DNA of 64,000 nt from Halomonas zincidurans B6 (GCF_000731955.1 NZ_JNCK01000001.1:2046001-2110000), one strand, 5' to 3'; shown: positions 1-9,599, numbered from the stretch's first letter. The notes: generated by a model not told the origin, from the sequence alone. Translations and numbers: made by a program.

Positions 1-373
1 GCGGATCAAGGGCGTTGTACAGATCCATGACGATGGTCTTCATCATCCCCGGAGCCAGGCTGCGTTCGGCATAGAACTTGAGAAAGCGCGCCCGAGCTTC
101 TGCCTCGCCGCTGCCCAGCAACGGCTTGTCGGGGTAGGTGCGGTCGAGATAGCGAAAGATCTCGTAGCTGTCGGTCACGGTCTGCTCGCCGTCGACCAGC
201 ACCGGCACCTTGCCCTGCTCGGAAAAGCCGATCGCCGGCTTGTCGGTGAAGTGCCAGGGTCGGGTTTCGTAATCCAACCCCTTGTGGGCCAGCGCATACT
301 TGACGCGCCAGCAGTAAGGAGAAAAGCGCAGATTCTCGTCGATACCGCACAGGTCATACAGTACTCGTGGCAT
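1..373 (-). CDS. Glutathione S-transferase family protein (partial, runs off left edge)
   Basis: Reading the minus strand from ATG at 373 gives MPRVLYDLCGIDENLRFSPY and continues open for 124 codons to the window edge. The N-terminal part is a thioredoxin-like GST fold: a CGIDEN-SPYCWR segment at the active-site position, then KVPVLVDGEQTVTDSYEI, the usual cis-Pro and glutathione-binding segment (roughly residues 50-70), and a start of the helical C-terminal domain. The C-terminus lies outside the window, so subfamily cannot be fixed. It faces away from the lactate permease and shares the 374-730 intergenic region with it. Confidence 0.8.
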   Translation of the reverse strand, partial: MPRVLYDLCGIDENLRFSPYCWRVKYALAHKGLDYETRPWHFTDKPAIGFSEQGKVPVLVDGEQTVTDSYEIFRYLDRTYPDKPLLGSGEAEARARFLKFYAERSLAPGMMKTIVMDLYNALDP

Positions 374-581
374 AGCATCCTCGGCATCAGCAGCGTTGTC
401 TGCAGACGCTACCATCATGCCCGCGATGCCGCCACTCCTTGTCCAGTCGGTCCTGATTGCTATCCATTAGTCTAATCGGCTTACCTTGCCCTGCCCTTTC
501 GGACCCCGGCAAACTAGCAACAAAACCCTATTCTCCTTTTTTTAACAATGACATGGCAGGAAAATCCAGAGGTACCCTTAT

Positions 582-596
582 ATTGGTAAGACCAAT
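582..596 (+). promoter_or_regulatory. FadR-family (LldR/PdhR/GlcC-type) operator upstream of the lactate permease
   Basis: The sequence ATTGGTAAGACCAAT is a perfect inverted repeat with arms ATTGGT and ACCAAT and a 3-bp spacer. This matches the TGGT-N3-ACCA operator known for FadR-subfamily regulators of lactate, pyruvate and glycolate genes. It lies 135 bp before the permease start in an otherwise gene-free stretch (374-730) that holds the promoter. A related site lies before glcD, so the FadR-type regulator at 14275-15051 may act here too. Confidence 0.7.
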
Positions 597-730
597 TGGC
601 CATGATTAGCAAAAGCGTCCATTTCCGATTATCGTGCCCACACCTGCCCGGTCAGGCAGGCCTACCACTAAAACACCGGACATATCGTGCCAAGTGTGAC
701 GCTGCACCAGAACAAGAGGAGCCGTGCCTG

Positions 731-2428
731 ATGAATCAAACACTGCTTGCAATACTCGCCTTCCTGCCATTGGTCTTGGCGGGGGTCTTACTGATCGGCT
801 TTCGGATTGCGGCTCGCACCGCGATGCCTATCGTGTATGTGGTTACGGCGCTGATCGCCCTTATCGCCTGGGATATGACGTTCACCCGTGTAGTGGCCTC
901 CACTTTCCAGGGCCTGATATTGACCGTGGCGATACTCTGGATCATCTTCGGCGCCATTCTGCTGCTCAATACGCTCAAGCACTCGGGCGGGATCGCCGCA
1001 ATCCGTAACGGCTTCTCCGGGGTGAGCCCGGATCGCCGCGTTCAGGCCATTATTGTTGCCTGGCTGTTCGGCAGTTTCATCGAGGGGGCGTCAGGCTTCG
1101 GCACGCCGGCCGCCGTGGCGGCGCCATTGATGGTGGCGCTGGGCTTTCCAGCATTGGCCGCCGTCGTGGTCGGCATGATGATTCAATCCACGCCGGTCTC
1201 TTTCGGTGCTGTCGGCACGCCGATCGTGGTGGGCGTCACCGGCGGCCTCGATAAAGCCGGCATAAGCGAGGCGCTGACCACCGGCGGCTCCAGCTGGGGC
1301 GCCTATTTTCAGTTGATCACCTCCGAGGTGGCGATCATCCACGCCATCGTCGGGCTTTTCATGCCGCTGATCATGGTCACGGTCATGGTGCGCTTCTTCG
1401 GAGCCAACCGCTCCTGGCGCGAGGGCCTGGAGATAGCTCCGTTTGCACTGTTTGCCGGTGTCTGTTTCGTGGTTCCCTATGCGCTGGCCGGGGTCCTGCT
1501 GGGGCCGGAGTTCCCGTCGATGATCGGCGCCATGGTCGGCCTGGCAATCGTCGTTCCGGCCGCGCGTCGGGGCTTTTTGATGCCCAGGACAACCTGGGAC
1601 TTTCCCGAGTCATCTTCCTGGCCGGACGAGTGGATCGGCAAGCTGGACATCAAGCTCGACCAGGTGGCCGGGCGTGCACCGATGTCGGTGTTCATGGGTT
1701 GGCTACCCTATGTGCTGCTGGCCGTATTGCTGGTCATCTCGCGCACCGTGGCCCCAGTCAAGGAAGCGCTGCTCTCGTTGAGCTTCGGCTGGAGCGGCAT
1801 CCTCGGCGAGAGCGATATCTCAGGGAGCCTCGAACCGCTCTATCTGCCCGGCGGGATCCTGGTCATGGTAGTGCTGATTGCCATGGCGCTGCATCGCATG
1901 CGTGGCCAGCAGGTACAGGCCGCCTTCTCAGAGTCGACCCGTGCGCTGCTGGGTGCCGGTTTCGTGCTGCTGTTTACCATCCCCATGGTACGCATCCTGA
2001 TCAACTCCGGCGTCAACCAGGCCGACCTGGTTTCCATGCCGGTGGCCATGGCGCAGTTCGTCGCCGATAGCGTTGGCGGTATCTATCCCCTCTTCGCTCC
2101 AGCCGTAGGGGCCTTGGGTGCCTTCATTGCCGGCTCCAATACGGTATCGAACCTGATGCTCTCCGATTTTCAGTTCAGCGTTGCCGAGGCGCTCGAACTG
2201 TCCACGGCGATGATGGTTGCACTGCAAGCTGTCGGCGCCGCGGCCGGCAACATGATCGCCATCCACAACGTGGTCGCGGCATCAGCTACGGTTGGCCTGC
2301 TCGGCCGTGAAGGCACGACCCTGCGCAAGACCATCCTGCCGACGCTGTACTATGTGACTTTCACCGGCCTGCTGGGCTTGATCGCCTTCTACGCACTGGG
2401 TATTGGCGACGCCTTGAAGATCAGTTGA
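731..2428 (+). CDS. lldP: L-lactate/glycolate permease, LctP family
   Basis: A polytopic inner-membrane transporter of 565 residues, the usual LctP length, with hydrophobic segments throughout. Family signatures seen include the GSFIEGASGFGTPAAVAAP segment (around residue 115) and the AIHNVVAASATVGLLGREG segment near the C-terminus. It should carry lactate, and possibly glycolate or other 2-hydroxy acids, with protons. The open frame extends upstream to 596, but ATG at 731 is preferred because AAGAGGAG precedes it and the upstream residues are not membrane-like. The 582-596 operator and nearby 2-hydroxyacid dehydrogenase genes support the role. Lactate versus glycolate specificity cannot be told from sequence. 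Confidence 0.88.
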   Translation: MNQTLLAILAFLPLVLAGVLLIGFRIAARTAMPIVYVVTALIALIAWDMTFTRVVASTFQGLILTVAILWIIFGAILLLNTLKHSGGIAAIRNGFSGVSPDRRVQAIIVAWLFGSFIEGASGFGTPAAVAAPLMVALGFPALAAVVVGMMIQSTPVSFGAVGTPIVVGVTGGLDKAGISEALTTGGSSWGAYFQLITSEVAIIHAIVGLFMPLIMVTVMVRFFGANRSWREGLEIAPFALFAGVCFVVPYALAGVLLGPEFPSMIGAMVGLAIVVPAARRGFLMPRTTWDFPESSSWPDEWIGKLDIKLDQVAGRAPMSVFMGWLPYVLLAVLLVISRTVAPVKEALLSLSFGWSGILGESDISGSLEPLYLPGGILVMVVLIAMALHRMRGQQVQAAFSESTRALLGAGFVLLFTIPMVRILINSGVNQADLVSMPVAMAQFVADSVGGIYPLFAPAVGALGAFIAGSNTVSNLMLSDFQFSVAEALELSTAMMVALQAVGAAAGNMIAIHNVVAASATVGLLGREGTTLRKTILPTLYYVTFTGLLGLIAFYALGIGDALKIS

Positions 2429-2447
2429 TATCCTTATCATCAATGCT

Positions 2448-2476
2448 CTGCCCCGGCTAACCCGGGGCAGTTTTTT
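2448..2476 (+). terminator. Rho-independent terminator of the lactate permease gene
   Basis: Stem CTGCCCCGG / CCGGGGCAG with a 5-nt loop is followed directly by TTTTTT, 20 bp after the permease stop codon. It is a canonical intrinsic terminator for the plus strand. Confidence 0.9.
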
Positions 2477-2481
2477 ATAGA

Positions 2482-2535
2482 TCGTATTGGTCGTATTGGT
2501 CGTATTGGTCGTATTGGTCGTATTGGTCGTATTGA
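2482..2535. repeat. 9-bp tandem repeat (TCGTATTGG)n
   Basis: Five exact copies of TCGTATTGG and a sixth with one change (TCGTATTGA) sit directly behind the permease terminator and before the convergent gene at 2598. Any translation gives a low-complexity IRPIRP string, which is not a gene. Confidence 0.95.
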
Positions 2536-2597
2536 TAGTGCGATAGGGCTTGGAGGCGTTTCGCGCTGTAGCCATCTGGCAGCGGCCAGCACACGGA

Positions 2598-3122
2598 TCA
2601 ACCGATCCGCTCCAACTGCCCCGCATGGCATCGGCCGCGTTCGACATAGCTCTGCGCATTCTTTCTGAGGCCTTCCACAGCCTCCGCAGATAGCTCGCGC
2701 ACGATCCGGGCCGGTGCACCGACAATCAGCGAGTTATCCGGAAAGCTTGCGCCTTCCTTGACCACGGCCCCCGCTGCGACCAGGCAGTTGCTACCGATGC
2801 TCGCACCGTTGAGAATTACTGCCTGAATTCCGATCAAGCTGCCATCACCGATGGTGCAGCCATGCAGCATTGCCTGATGGCCGACCGTGACACCATTGCC
2901 TACCGCCAGAGGGAAACCCGGATCGGCGTGCAGCACCGCCCCGTCCTGGATATTGCTGCCCTCACCGACTTCAAGATGCTCGGTATCGCCACGCAGCACC
3001 GCCTGGTACCAGATGCTGGCATTGCGTTTCAGGGTGACTTGGCCGATCACATCGGCTGTCTCGGCGACGTAGACGCCCTCTTCAATGACCGGTATCCATT
3101 TTGCATATCTGTAGATCGCCAT
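2598..3122 (-). CDS. Hexapeptide-repeat protein, gamma carbonic anhydrase / CaiE-PaaY family
   Basis: A 174-residue left-handed beta-helix protein with regularly spaced hexapeptides (for example IGDGSLIGIQAVILNGASIG) and metal-ligand histidines in ADPGF, VGHQAMLHG contexts. Members are trimeric cytosolic proteins; PaaY and CaiE are tied to CoA-ester pathways and some gamma-class relatives bind zinc. ATG at 3122 is chosen over the longer frame because GGGAGGAAG lies just before it. It is last in the minus-strand run that includes CaiB-like and crotonase genes, so a thioesterase or accessory role in a CoA pathway is more likely than CO2 hydration. This is inference from context. Confidence 0.8.
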   Translation of the reverse strand: MAIYRYAKWIPVIEEGVYVAETADVIGQVTLKRNASIWYQAVLRGDTEHLEVGEGSNIQDGAVLHADPGFPLAVGNGVTVGHQAMLHGCTIGDGSLIGIQAVILNGASIGSNCLVAAGAVVKEGASFPDNSLIVGAPARIVRELSAEAVEGLRKNAQSYVERGRCHAGQLERIG

Positions 3123-3214
3123 ACGGCTTCCTCCCGAATCGTTAGATGGCACGAACGGCCGAGCCAGCTAAACGGGCCGATCTTGTCTCGAAAATACCTG
3201 GCGGGCGGAGCAGA

Positions 3215-6200
3215 TCAAGCCAACGCCCGCTCCAGGAGCCGGGCCACATGCAGGGCCGTTCGCCCGCTGCCGTCATGGATCTGATGGCGACAGCTGGTGC
3301 CATCGGCCACTAGCACCGCATCGTTATCGGCGTCACGGATCTTCGGCAGAAGAGACAGCTCGGCCATCTTCATGGAGGCGTCATAGTGCTCTGCCTCGTA
3401 GCCGAAGCTGCCGGCCATGCCGCAGCAGGAGGACTCGATTGTCTCCACCTCGAGGCCGGGAACCCACGCCAACACCTGTTCGACCGGGCGCACGGCATCG
3501 AAGGCCTTCTGGTGGCAGTGGCCATGCAACAGGGCCCGCGGGTGGTTCAGCGACTTGAGCTCAAGTGCCAGCTCGCCGGCATCATGAGCCTTGACCAGGA
3601 ATTCCTCGAAGAGGTAGGCCGACTCGGACAGGGCCTTCGCCTTTGCACCGAAACCGTACTGCAGAAACTCATCACGCATGCTCAGCAGACAGGAGGGCTC
3701 GAGACCGACGATCGCCACCCCGCGCTGTACGAATGGCATCAAGTGATCGAGAGTGCGCCGCGCCTCGGCCTTTGCCTTGTCAAATTGACCGGATGATAGG
3801 TAGGTACGTCCGCAGCAAAGCGGCCTTTCCCCTTTGCTAATGTTGAGATGCACCCAGTAGCCGGCCGCTTCCAGCACCCGTTTGGCAGCTCGGGCATTGT
3901 CGCCCTCCATGTAGTTGTTGAAAGTATCGACGAACAGCAGCACCTCGCGGGTGTCATCAGCCAATTCAGCGGTGTTCCCATGGCGCGCCAGAAAGTTGCC
4001 TTCGAAGGCCGGCAGGGCACGCTCGGGAGCCAGGCCCAGCGTCCGCTTGATGCCGCGCGCAATAAATGGCACCCGTTCGGCGGCCTCGAGCAGGCTGGAC
4101 AACTTGCTGGCCCAGGGCGCGTAGCGCGGCATCTCGCCGACCATACGGTCCCGCAGCGCGAGCCCTCTGGTCCGGGCTCGCGCAGTTCGCGCCTCGATCT
4201 TGAACTTGGCCATGTCGACGCCGGTCGGGCAGTCGCGCCTGCACCCCTTGCACGACACGCACAGATCGAGCGCCTCCTTGACCTCGTCACTGGCCAGGCC
4301 CGCCTCGCCGAGCTGGCCGGAGAGCACCAGGCGCAGGGTGTTGGCGCGCCCACGAGTCAGGTGCTGCTCGTCTTCAGTGATGCGATAGCTCGGACACATG
4401 GTGCCGGCATCGAACTTGCGGCAGTGGCCGTTGTTGTTGCACATTTCCACCGCCATGGCCAAGCCATGAGTGGGATCTCCGGCGCTGCCCGGCTTACTCT
4501 GCTCGCCGGTCAGCGGGTCGCGCTTGACGTTCCAGGGCGTCCAGTCGAACGCGGGGGTGAGCGGAATCGTCTGATAATGCCTGGGGAACCGAAAGTAGCG
4601 CTCGTCGTCCATCCGCGGGGTATCGACGATCTTGTTGGGGTTGAACAGATTGGCAGGGTCGAAGAGCTGCTTGATCTCCTTGAAGGCGGCATTGAGCGCC
4701 GGGCCGAACTGCCAGGCCACCCACTCGCCACGGCAGATACCGTCGCCATGCTCCCCCGAGTAAGCCCCCTTGTATTCGCGCACCAGCGTCGAGGCCTCCT
4801 CGGCGATCTCGCGCATCTTGCGCGCGCCGTCGCGTCGCATGTCGAGGATCGGCCGCACGTGCAGCGTGCCTACGCTGGCATGCGCGTACCAGGTGCCCTC
4901 GGTACCGTGCTTGTGAAACACCTGGGTCAGCTTGTCGGTGTACTCGGCGAGGTTTTCCAGCGGCACCGCACAGTCCTCGATGAACGAGACCGGCTTGCCG
5001 TCGCCCTTCATGCTCATCATGATATTGAGCCCCGCCTTGCGCACATTCCACAGCGCCTTCTGCTCGCCGGCGTCGGGCATGTCGACCACGCAGTCAGGCA
5101 GGCCCAGATCGGCCATCAGCTCGTTCAACTGGCGCAGGCTATCAAGCAGCGGCTGACGCTCCTGGCCTGAAAACTCCACCAGCAGTACTGCTTCGGGCTT
5201 ACCGGTCAGAGCCTTCACGATCACCGGCCGGAACGCGGGATTCTCCAGCGACAGCTCGATCATGGTGCGATCGACCAGCTCCACCGCGGATGGCTCAAGC
5301 GTGACGATATGCTGAGTCAGATCCATCGCCTGGTAGAAGGTCGGGAAGTTCACCACCCCGAGAATCTTGTGCTCGGGCAACGGCTCGAGCTTGAGCGTAA
5401 GCTGCCGGGTCAGGCCCAGCGTGCCCTCGGAACCGACCAGCAGGTGGGCCAGGTTGACCCGACCCTCAGCGTCATAGGGCCGCGGGTTCTGGCAATCGAA
5501 CAGGTCCAGGTTGTAGCCGGCGACGCGGCGCAGCACCTTGGGGAAATGCTCGCGGATAGAGGCGTTCTCGCGCTGGGCGATGTCGCGAACGCGCTGGGCG
5601 ATGTGGCGCAGCCTGGCGTCGTCGGGCAACTCGTCGAGCAGGCCGAACGAGGCCGGCGAGCCGTCCGCCAGCAATGCGTCGATGCCCAGCACGTTGTGCA
5701 CCATGTTACCGTACTTGATCGAACGCGACCCGCAGGAGTTGTTGCCGGCCATGCCGCCCAAGGTGCACTGGGCGCTGGTGGAGACATCGACCGGAAACCA
5801 CAGCCCGTAGGGCTTGAGCCAGGCATTGAGATGATCGAGGACGATGCCGGGCTCGACGATGACGGTATGCCGTTGCTCGTCGAACTCGACGATGCCGTTC
5901 AGCCAGCGGCTGGTGTCCAGCACCAGCGCTTCGCCCACGGTCTGGCCGCACTGGCTGGTACCGGCGCCCCTCGGCAGCACCGGCATGCCGGCGTCACGGG
6001 CGATATCCAGCGCTACTGCCAGATCCTGCTGATGACGTGGAACGACTACACCGATCGGCATGATCTGGTAGATCGAGGCATCGGTGGAATAGCGCCCCCG
6101 GGAGGCCTGATCGAACAGCACCTCGCCGGCGATTTCACGCTGCAGGCGAGCGGCCATCTCCGAGACAGGCCGGATACGGGCGTTGCGAGGCTGTGAGCGC

Positions 6201-6220
6201 TTTGCGGATAACGAGGTCAT
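3215..6220 (-). CDS. FAD-binding and 4Fe-4S 2-hydroxyacid dehydrogenase (YdiJ / D-2-hydroxyglutarate dehydrogenase type)
   Basis: A 1001-residue fusion. Residues about 40-280 form a PCMH-type FAD domain (LPRGAGTSQCGQTVG; TLGGMAGNNSCGSRS). An FAD-oxidase C-terminal domain follows, then ferredoxin-type cysteines in CVSCKGCRRDCPTGVD (around 650) and a CCG-type Fe-S domain ending in SSCCGMAGSFGYE. Length and domain order match YdiJ. Such enzymes oxidise D-2-hydroxy acids to 2-oxo acids and pass electrons to the respiratory chain. It lies 36 bp after the aminotransferase gene, which suggests one transcript and a step that makes an oxoacid for transamination. The exact substrate (D-2-hydroxyglutarate, D-lactate or other) is not readable from sequence. 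Confidence 0.85.
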   Translation of the reverse strand: MTSLSAKRSQPRNARIRPVSEMAARLQREIAGEVLFDQASRGRYSTDASIYQIMPIGVVVPRHQQDLAVALDIARDAGMPVLPRGAGTSQCGQTVGEALVLDTSRWLNGIVEFDEQRHTVIVEPGIVLDHLNAWLKPYGLWFPVDVSTSAQCTLGGMAGNNSCGSRSIKYGNMVHNVLGIDALLADGSPASFGLLDELPDDARLRHIAQRVRDIAQRENASIREHFPKVLRRVAGYNLDLFDCQNPRPYDAEGRVNLAHLLVGSEGTLGLTRQLTLKLEPLPEHKILGVVNFPTFYQAMDLTQHIVTLEPSAVELVDRTMIELSLENPAFRPVIVKALTGKPEAVLLVEFSGQERQPLLDSLRQLNELMADLGLPDCVVDMPDAGEQKALWNVRKAGLNIMMSMKGDGKPVSFIEDCAVPLENLAEYTDKLTQVFHKHGTEGTWYAHASVGTLHVRPILDMRRDGARKMREIAEEASTLVREYKGAYSGEHGDGICRGEWVAWQFGPALNAAFKEIKQLFDPANLFNPNKIVDTPRMDDERYFRFPRHYQTIPLTPAFDWTPWNVKRDPLTGEQSKPGSAGDPTHGLAMAVEMCNNNGHCRKFDAGTMCPSYRITEDEQHLTRGRANTLRLVLSGQLGEAGLASDEVKEALDLCVSCKGCRRDCPTGVDMAKFKIEARTARARTRGLALRDRMVGEMPRYAPWASKLSSLLEAAERVPFIARGIKRTLGLAPERALPAFEGNFLARHGNTAELADDTREVLLFVDTFNNYMEGDNARAAKRVLEAAGYWVHLNISKGERPLCCGRTYLSSGQFDKAKAEARRTLDHLMPFVQRGVAIVGLEPSCLLSMRDEFLQYGFGAKAKALSESAYLFEEFLVKAHDAGELALELKSLNHPRALLHGHCHQKAFDAVRPVEQVLAWVPGLEVETIESSCCGMAGSFGYEAEHYDASMKMAELSLLPKIRDADNDAVLVADGTSCRHQIHDGSGRTALHVARLLERALA

Positions 6221-6256
6221 CGTGTCTTCCCTATGCGGCTTGCGACGATCGCGCTG

Positions 6257-7465
6257 TTAACGATTGGCATCGAGCGGATGGCGAGCGAAACAGTCCAGCG
6301 CCGCCAGTACGCCGCTGTCCTCGAGCGGCACTCCGGCAAGCTTCATGCCGGCTTCGCAGCCACCGAGGGTGGCAATCAGCGTCAGGTCGTTGCAGTCGCC
6401 CAGATGGCCGATACGGAACATGCGCCCCTTGGCCTTGCCCAGTCCCATGCCCAGCGACAGATCGAAGCGCTCGTAGATCAGCTTGCGAACGGCATCGGCA
6501 TCGACGCCGTCCGGCATGACGACGCCGGTCAAGACCGGGGAATAAACGGCGGGGTCCTGACATTGGATTTCCAGCCCCCAGGCGTTGACCGCAGCGCGTA
6601 CACCGGCGGCCCAGCGCTGGTGACGCGCCAGCACATGCTCGAGTCCTTCGCCCAGCAGCATGTCGAGGGATTCATTCAGGCCATACAGCAGGTTGGTATT
6701 CGGCGTATAGGGCCAGTAGCCATGCTTGTTGGCCTCGAGGATCTCGTCCCAGGCCCAGAAACTCTTGGGCAACCGCGCCGACTTGCTTGTCTTGACGGCC
6801 TTGTCGGACAGCGCATTGAAACTGATCCCCGGGGGCAGCATCAGGCCCTTCTGGGAGCCTGAAATCGTTACATCGACCCCCCACTCGTCGTGGCGGTAAT
6901 CGGCACTGGCCAGGCCGGAAATCGTATCCACCATCAACAGCGCCGGATGGCCGGCAGCGTCGATGGCGCGGCGTACGGCAGCGATATCGCTGGTGACGCC
7001 GGTCGAAGTCTCGTTGTGAACCACGCAGACCGCCTTGATCTCGTGATCAATATCTTGCTTGAGACGTGCTTCGATCATGTCGGCCTGCACCCCCTGCCGC
7101 CAACCCTGATCACCAGGCAGCCACAGAAACTCGGGCTCGATACCCAACCGCCGAGCCATCTTCTGCCATAGCGTGGCGAAGTGGCCGGTCTCGAACATCA
7201 GCACCTGATCGCCCGGCGACAGCGTGTTGACAAGCGCAGCCTCCCAGGCGCCCGTGCCGGAAGCCGGGTAGATGATCACCGGGTTCTCGGTCTTGAAGAT
7301 TTGCTTGATCTTGACCAGCAGTTCCAGTCCCAGCGCACCGAACTCGGGGCCACGATGATCGATCGTCGGCAGGCTCATCGCCCTCAAAATGCGATCCGGT
7401 ACCGGTGAAGGACCGGGGATCTGCAAGAAGTGACGCCCGGTGGGGTGAAAATCGAGGTTCAGCAT
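6257..7465 (-). CDS. Class V PLP aminotransferase, serine/alanine-glyoxylate type
   Basis: 402 residues, fold-type I. Early motifs IPGPSPVPDRIL and TIDHRGPEF are typical of alanine/serine-glyoxylate aminotransferases, and the PLP lysine is in SGSQKGLMLPPG (about residue 195). It should move an amino group between a small amino acid and glyoxylate or another 2-oxoacid in the cytosol. It is 56 bp downstream of the CoA transferase and upstream of the 2-hydroxyacid dehydrogenase, on the same strand. Relatives include aspartate-glyoxylate transaminase of the beta-hydroxyaspartate cycle, but the other genes of that cycle are not beside it. Confidence 0.85.
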   Translation of the reverse strand: MLNLDFHPTGRHFLQIPGPSPVPDRILRAMSLPTIDHRGPEFGALGLELLVKIKQIFKTENPVIIYPASGTGAWEAALVNTLSPGDQVLMFETGHFATLWQKMARRLGIEPEFLWLPGDQGWRQGVQADMIEARLKQDIDHEIKAVCVVHNETSTGVTSDIAAVRRAIDAAGHPALLMVDTISGLASADYRHDEWGVDVTISGSQKGLMLPPGISFNALSDKAVKTSKSARLPKSFWAWDEILEANKHGYWPYTPNTNLLYGLNESLDMLLGEGLEHVLARHQRWAAGVRAAVNAWGLEIQCQDPAVYSPVLTGVVMPDGVDADAVRKLIYERFDLSLGMGLGKAKGRMFRIGHLGDCNDLTLIATLGGCEAGMKLAGVPLEDSGVLAALDCFARHPLDANR

Positions 7466-7521
7466 GGCAGCTCTCCGATTCGTTATTTTTGGATAATGAA
7501 TGCAATATGGACGTCAAAAAA

Positions 7522-8709
7522 TTACTTGATGCAGCCCTCAGCCCTCAAGCGCTCAAGCTCCTCGCCCTGAATACCCAAGGTGGACAGCACTTCATCGGTG
7601 TGTTGCGCGAACAGCGGTGCCGGTTGGCGAATCTGTGACGGCGTACGCGAGAATTTGCTGGGGAAGCCGATCGTCTTCATCTTGCCGATCTTGGGGTGCT
7701 CGATTTCCTGCACCATGCCCCTGGCCAGGTAATGCTCATCCTGCATGGCCTGGGCAAAGTCGTTGATCGGACCGGCCGGCACCCCGGCTGCATCACAACG
7801 TTCGAGCCAGTCGTCGACATCGCGATCGGCCATGATCCCCTCAAGCAGCGACTCGAGCTCCTCGACATGCTGGCCACGAGCGTGGTTGGTCAGGAAGCGC
7901 TCGTCGGCCAGCAGATCCTCCCGCCCCAGCACGCCCTGGGCGAACCGCTCCCAAGTGCGCTGATTGGCACAACCAAGCATCAGGTAGCCGTCGCGGGCCT
8001 TGACCGCCTGGTAAGGGGCCGAGACTCGGTGTCTCCAGCCAGTGGGCTCGGGCACCTTGCCTTCGGCGAAGTAGGCCGCCGCCTCCCAGGTATACCAGGG
8101 CAGGCCACATTCGGTGATGGCAATATCGATGTGCTGGCCTTCGCCGCTTTGCATCTTGTGTATATAAGCGGCCAGTATCGAATAGACCGCCGTAATGCCG
8201 GCACCGATATCGTAGACAGCGATGCCCGTTTTCAGTGGCCGGCGTCCCGGTTCACCGGTCATCGACATCAGCCCGGTCATGCCCTGTGCCACCAGGTCGA
8301 AGCCGCCCTTGTGTCGGCTGGGACCAGTTTGGCCATAGCCGGAAATCGAGCAATAGATAATGCCGGGATTGGTGGCCTTTATCGTGTCGTAATCGATTTC
8401 CAGTGACTGGGCCACCCCGGGGCGATAGTTCTCGACGATGACATCGACCTCTTCGGCCAGGCGATAGAAGATTGCCCGAGCACGCTTGTCCTTGAGATTC
8501 AAGGAAATGCTCTTCTTGTTGCGATTGATCTGTGAAAAGCAAGTCGATTCGTCGTTGACATAAGGACCCATCTGCCGGCTATCATCGCCGCCGTTGACCT
8601 TTTCCACCTTGATAACCGCGGCGCCCATGTCGCCCAGCACCATGGTGCAATACGGGCCGGCCATGATTTGCGACACGTCGAGTACTTTCAAGCCATTCAA
8701 AGCAAGCAT
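7522..8709 (-). CDS. CaiB/BaiF-family (class III) CoA transferase
   Basis: 395 residues starting MLALNGLKVLDVSQIMAGPY, the standard N-terminus of family III CoA transferases, with VIKVEKVNGGD, VIVENYRPGV and ISGYGQTGPSRHKGGFDLVA also typical. These dimeric enzymes move CoA from a donor such as succinyl-CoA to a carboxylate via an aspartyl intermediate. The frame is open to 8805, but ATG at 8709 has GGGAGAG before it and matches the family start. It lies 31 bp after the crotonase gene, and the pair resembles the CaiB-CaiD pairing of carnitine metabolism. The acyl substrate is unknown. Confidence 0.88.
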   Translation of the reverse strand: MLALNGLKVLDVSQIMAGPYCTMVLGDMGAAVIKVEKVNGGDDSRQMGPYVNDESTCFSQINRNKKSISLNLKDKRARAIFYRLAEEVDVIVENYRPGVAQSLEIDYDTIKATNPGIIYCSISGYGQTGPSRHKGGFDLVAQGMTGLMSMTGEPGRRPLKTGIAVYDIGAGITAVYSILAAYIHKMQSGEGQHIDIAITECGLPWYTWEAAAYFAEGKVPEPTGWRHRVSAPYQAVKARDGYLMLGCANQRTWERFAQGVLGREDLLADERFLTNHARGQHVEELESLLEGIMADRDVDDWLERCDAAGVPAGPINDFAQAMQDEHYLARGMVQEIEHPKIGKMKTIGFPSKFSRTPSQIRQPAPLFAQHTDEVLSTLGIQGEELERLRAEGCIK

Positions 8710-8740
8710 CGAATCTCTCCCTGGCAGCAGCCAGGACCGG

Positions 8741-9526
8741 TCATTTTCCAGTCCAGGCGAAAGGCGTCTTGTTGATGAACTTGTTGACTGCAGCCTTGAA
8801 GTCATCGCTCATGTAGCAAGTGATGACCCAATCGTCGCCGGCATCGGCAGCCGCTCTTCGCTGGGCCACTACCCGCCCTACCAGCGCCTTGCTGGCCTGC
8901 AGCGTGAGCGGCGCCCGGAAAGCGAACTCGGCGGCGATCGACGTCACTTCATCAGCGATCACCTCCGCCTCGAAGACGCCGTTGACCAGGCCTGCCTGCT
9001 GCGCCTCATCGGCATTGAGCAGCTTGGCCATCATCAGCACTTCCTTGGTGCGGGCGATGCCGACCATGTCGATCAGCCGCGAAACGTTGGTGATCGATAG
9101 GGAATTACCCAGCGTTCTGGCGATCGGCACGCCGAATTTCAGTGATGGCGTGCCATAACGAAAGTCACAGGCCATGGCCAACGCCGCCCCACCGCCGACA
9201 CAGTAGCCTTCGATCATGGCAATGGTGGGCTTGGGTAAAGCCTCCAGCTTACCCACGACGCGGTCGATACGCCGCTCGTACCCAGTCGCATCTTCCGGCG
9301 CTTTAAAGGCAGCGAACTGAGTAATATCGGTTCCCGCCACGAAGGCTTCACCGCCGACGCCATGCAGCACGACTGCATGCACGCCATCGTCGTCCGCAAG
9401 CCGCTCGCAGACCTTCTCCAATGCGTCGTACATATCCCAGGTCATGGCATTGCGGCTTTCGGGCCGGTTGAAACCGATCCAGGCCACTCCTTCGCCTACT
9501 TCGAAAAGAAGGTTGTTACCACTCAT
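8741..9526 (-). CDS. Enoyl-CoA hydratase/isomerase (crotonase family)
   Basis: 261 residues with crotonase features: FNRPESRNAM near the N-terminus, the oxyanion-hole region GGEAFVAGTDITQF (about 60-72), and GYCVGGGAALAMACDFRY (about 107-125). Such enzymes add water to, isomerise or otherwise process acyl-CoA thioesters. It lies between the dctM gene and the CaiB-like gene on the same strand with short gaps, so it probably acts on the CoA ester made by the transferase. Crotonase reactions are diverse and the exact one cannot be assigned. Confidence 0.85.
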   Translation of the reverse strand: MSGNNLLFEVGEGVAWIGFNRPESRNAMTWDMYDALEKVCERLADDDGVHAVVLHGVGGEAFVAGTDITQFAAFKAPEDATGYERRIDRVVGKLEALPKPTIAMIEGYCVGGGAALAMACDFRYGTPSLKFGVPIARTLGNSLSITNVSRLIDMVGIARTKEVLMMAKLLNADEAQQAGLVNGVFEAEVIADEVTSIAAEFAFRAPLTLQASKALVGRVVAQRRAAADAGDDWVITCYMSDDFKAAVNKFINKTPFAWTGK

Positions 9527-9599
9527 CGTGATTCTCCGTTGATATTGCCGCCGCTGGCGTAGGCTGACGTGTCAGGTTTCGATAGCATCGTGACTGCTC

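Noticed and set aside
2482..2535. CRISPR array
   Set aside because: The repeat unit is 9 bp with no spacers and no cas genes are nearby; the heptamer arrays likewise have no spacers.
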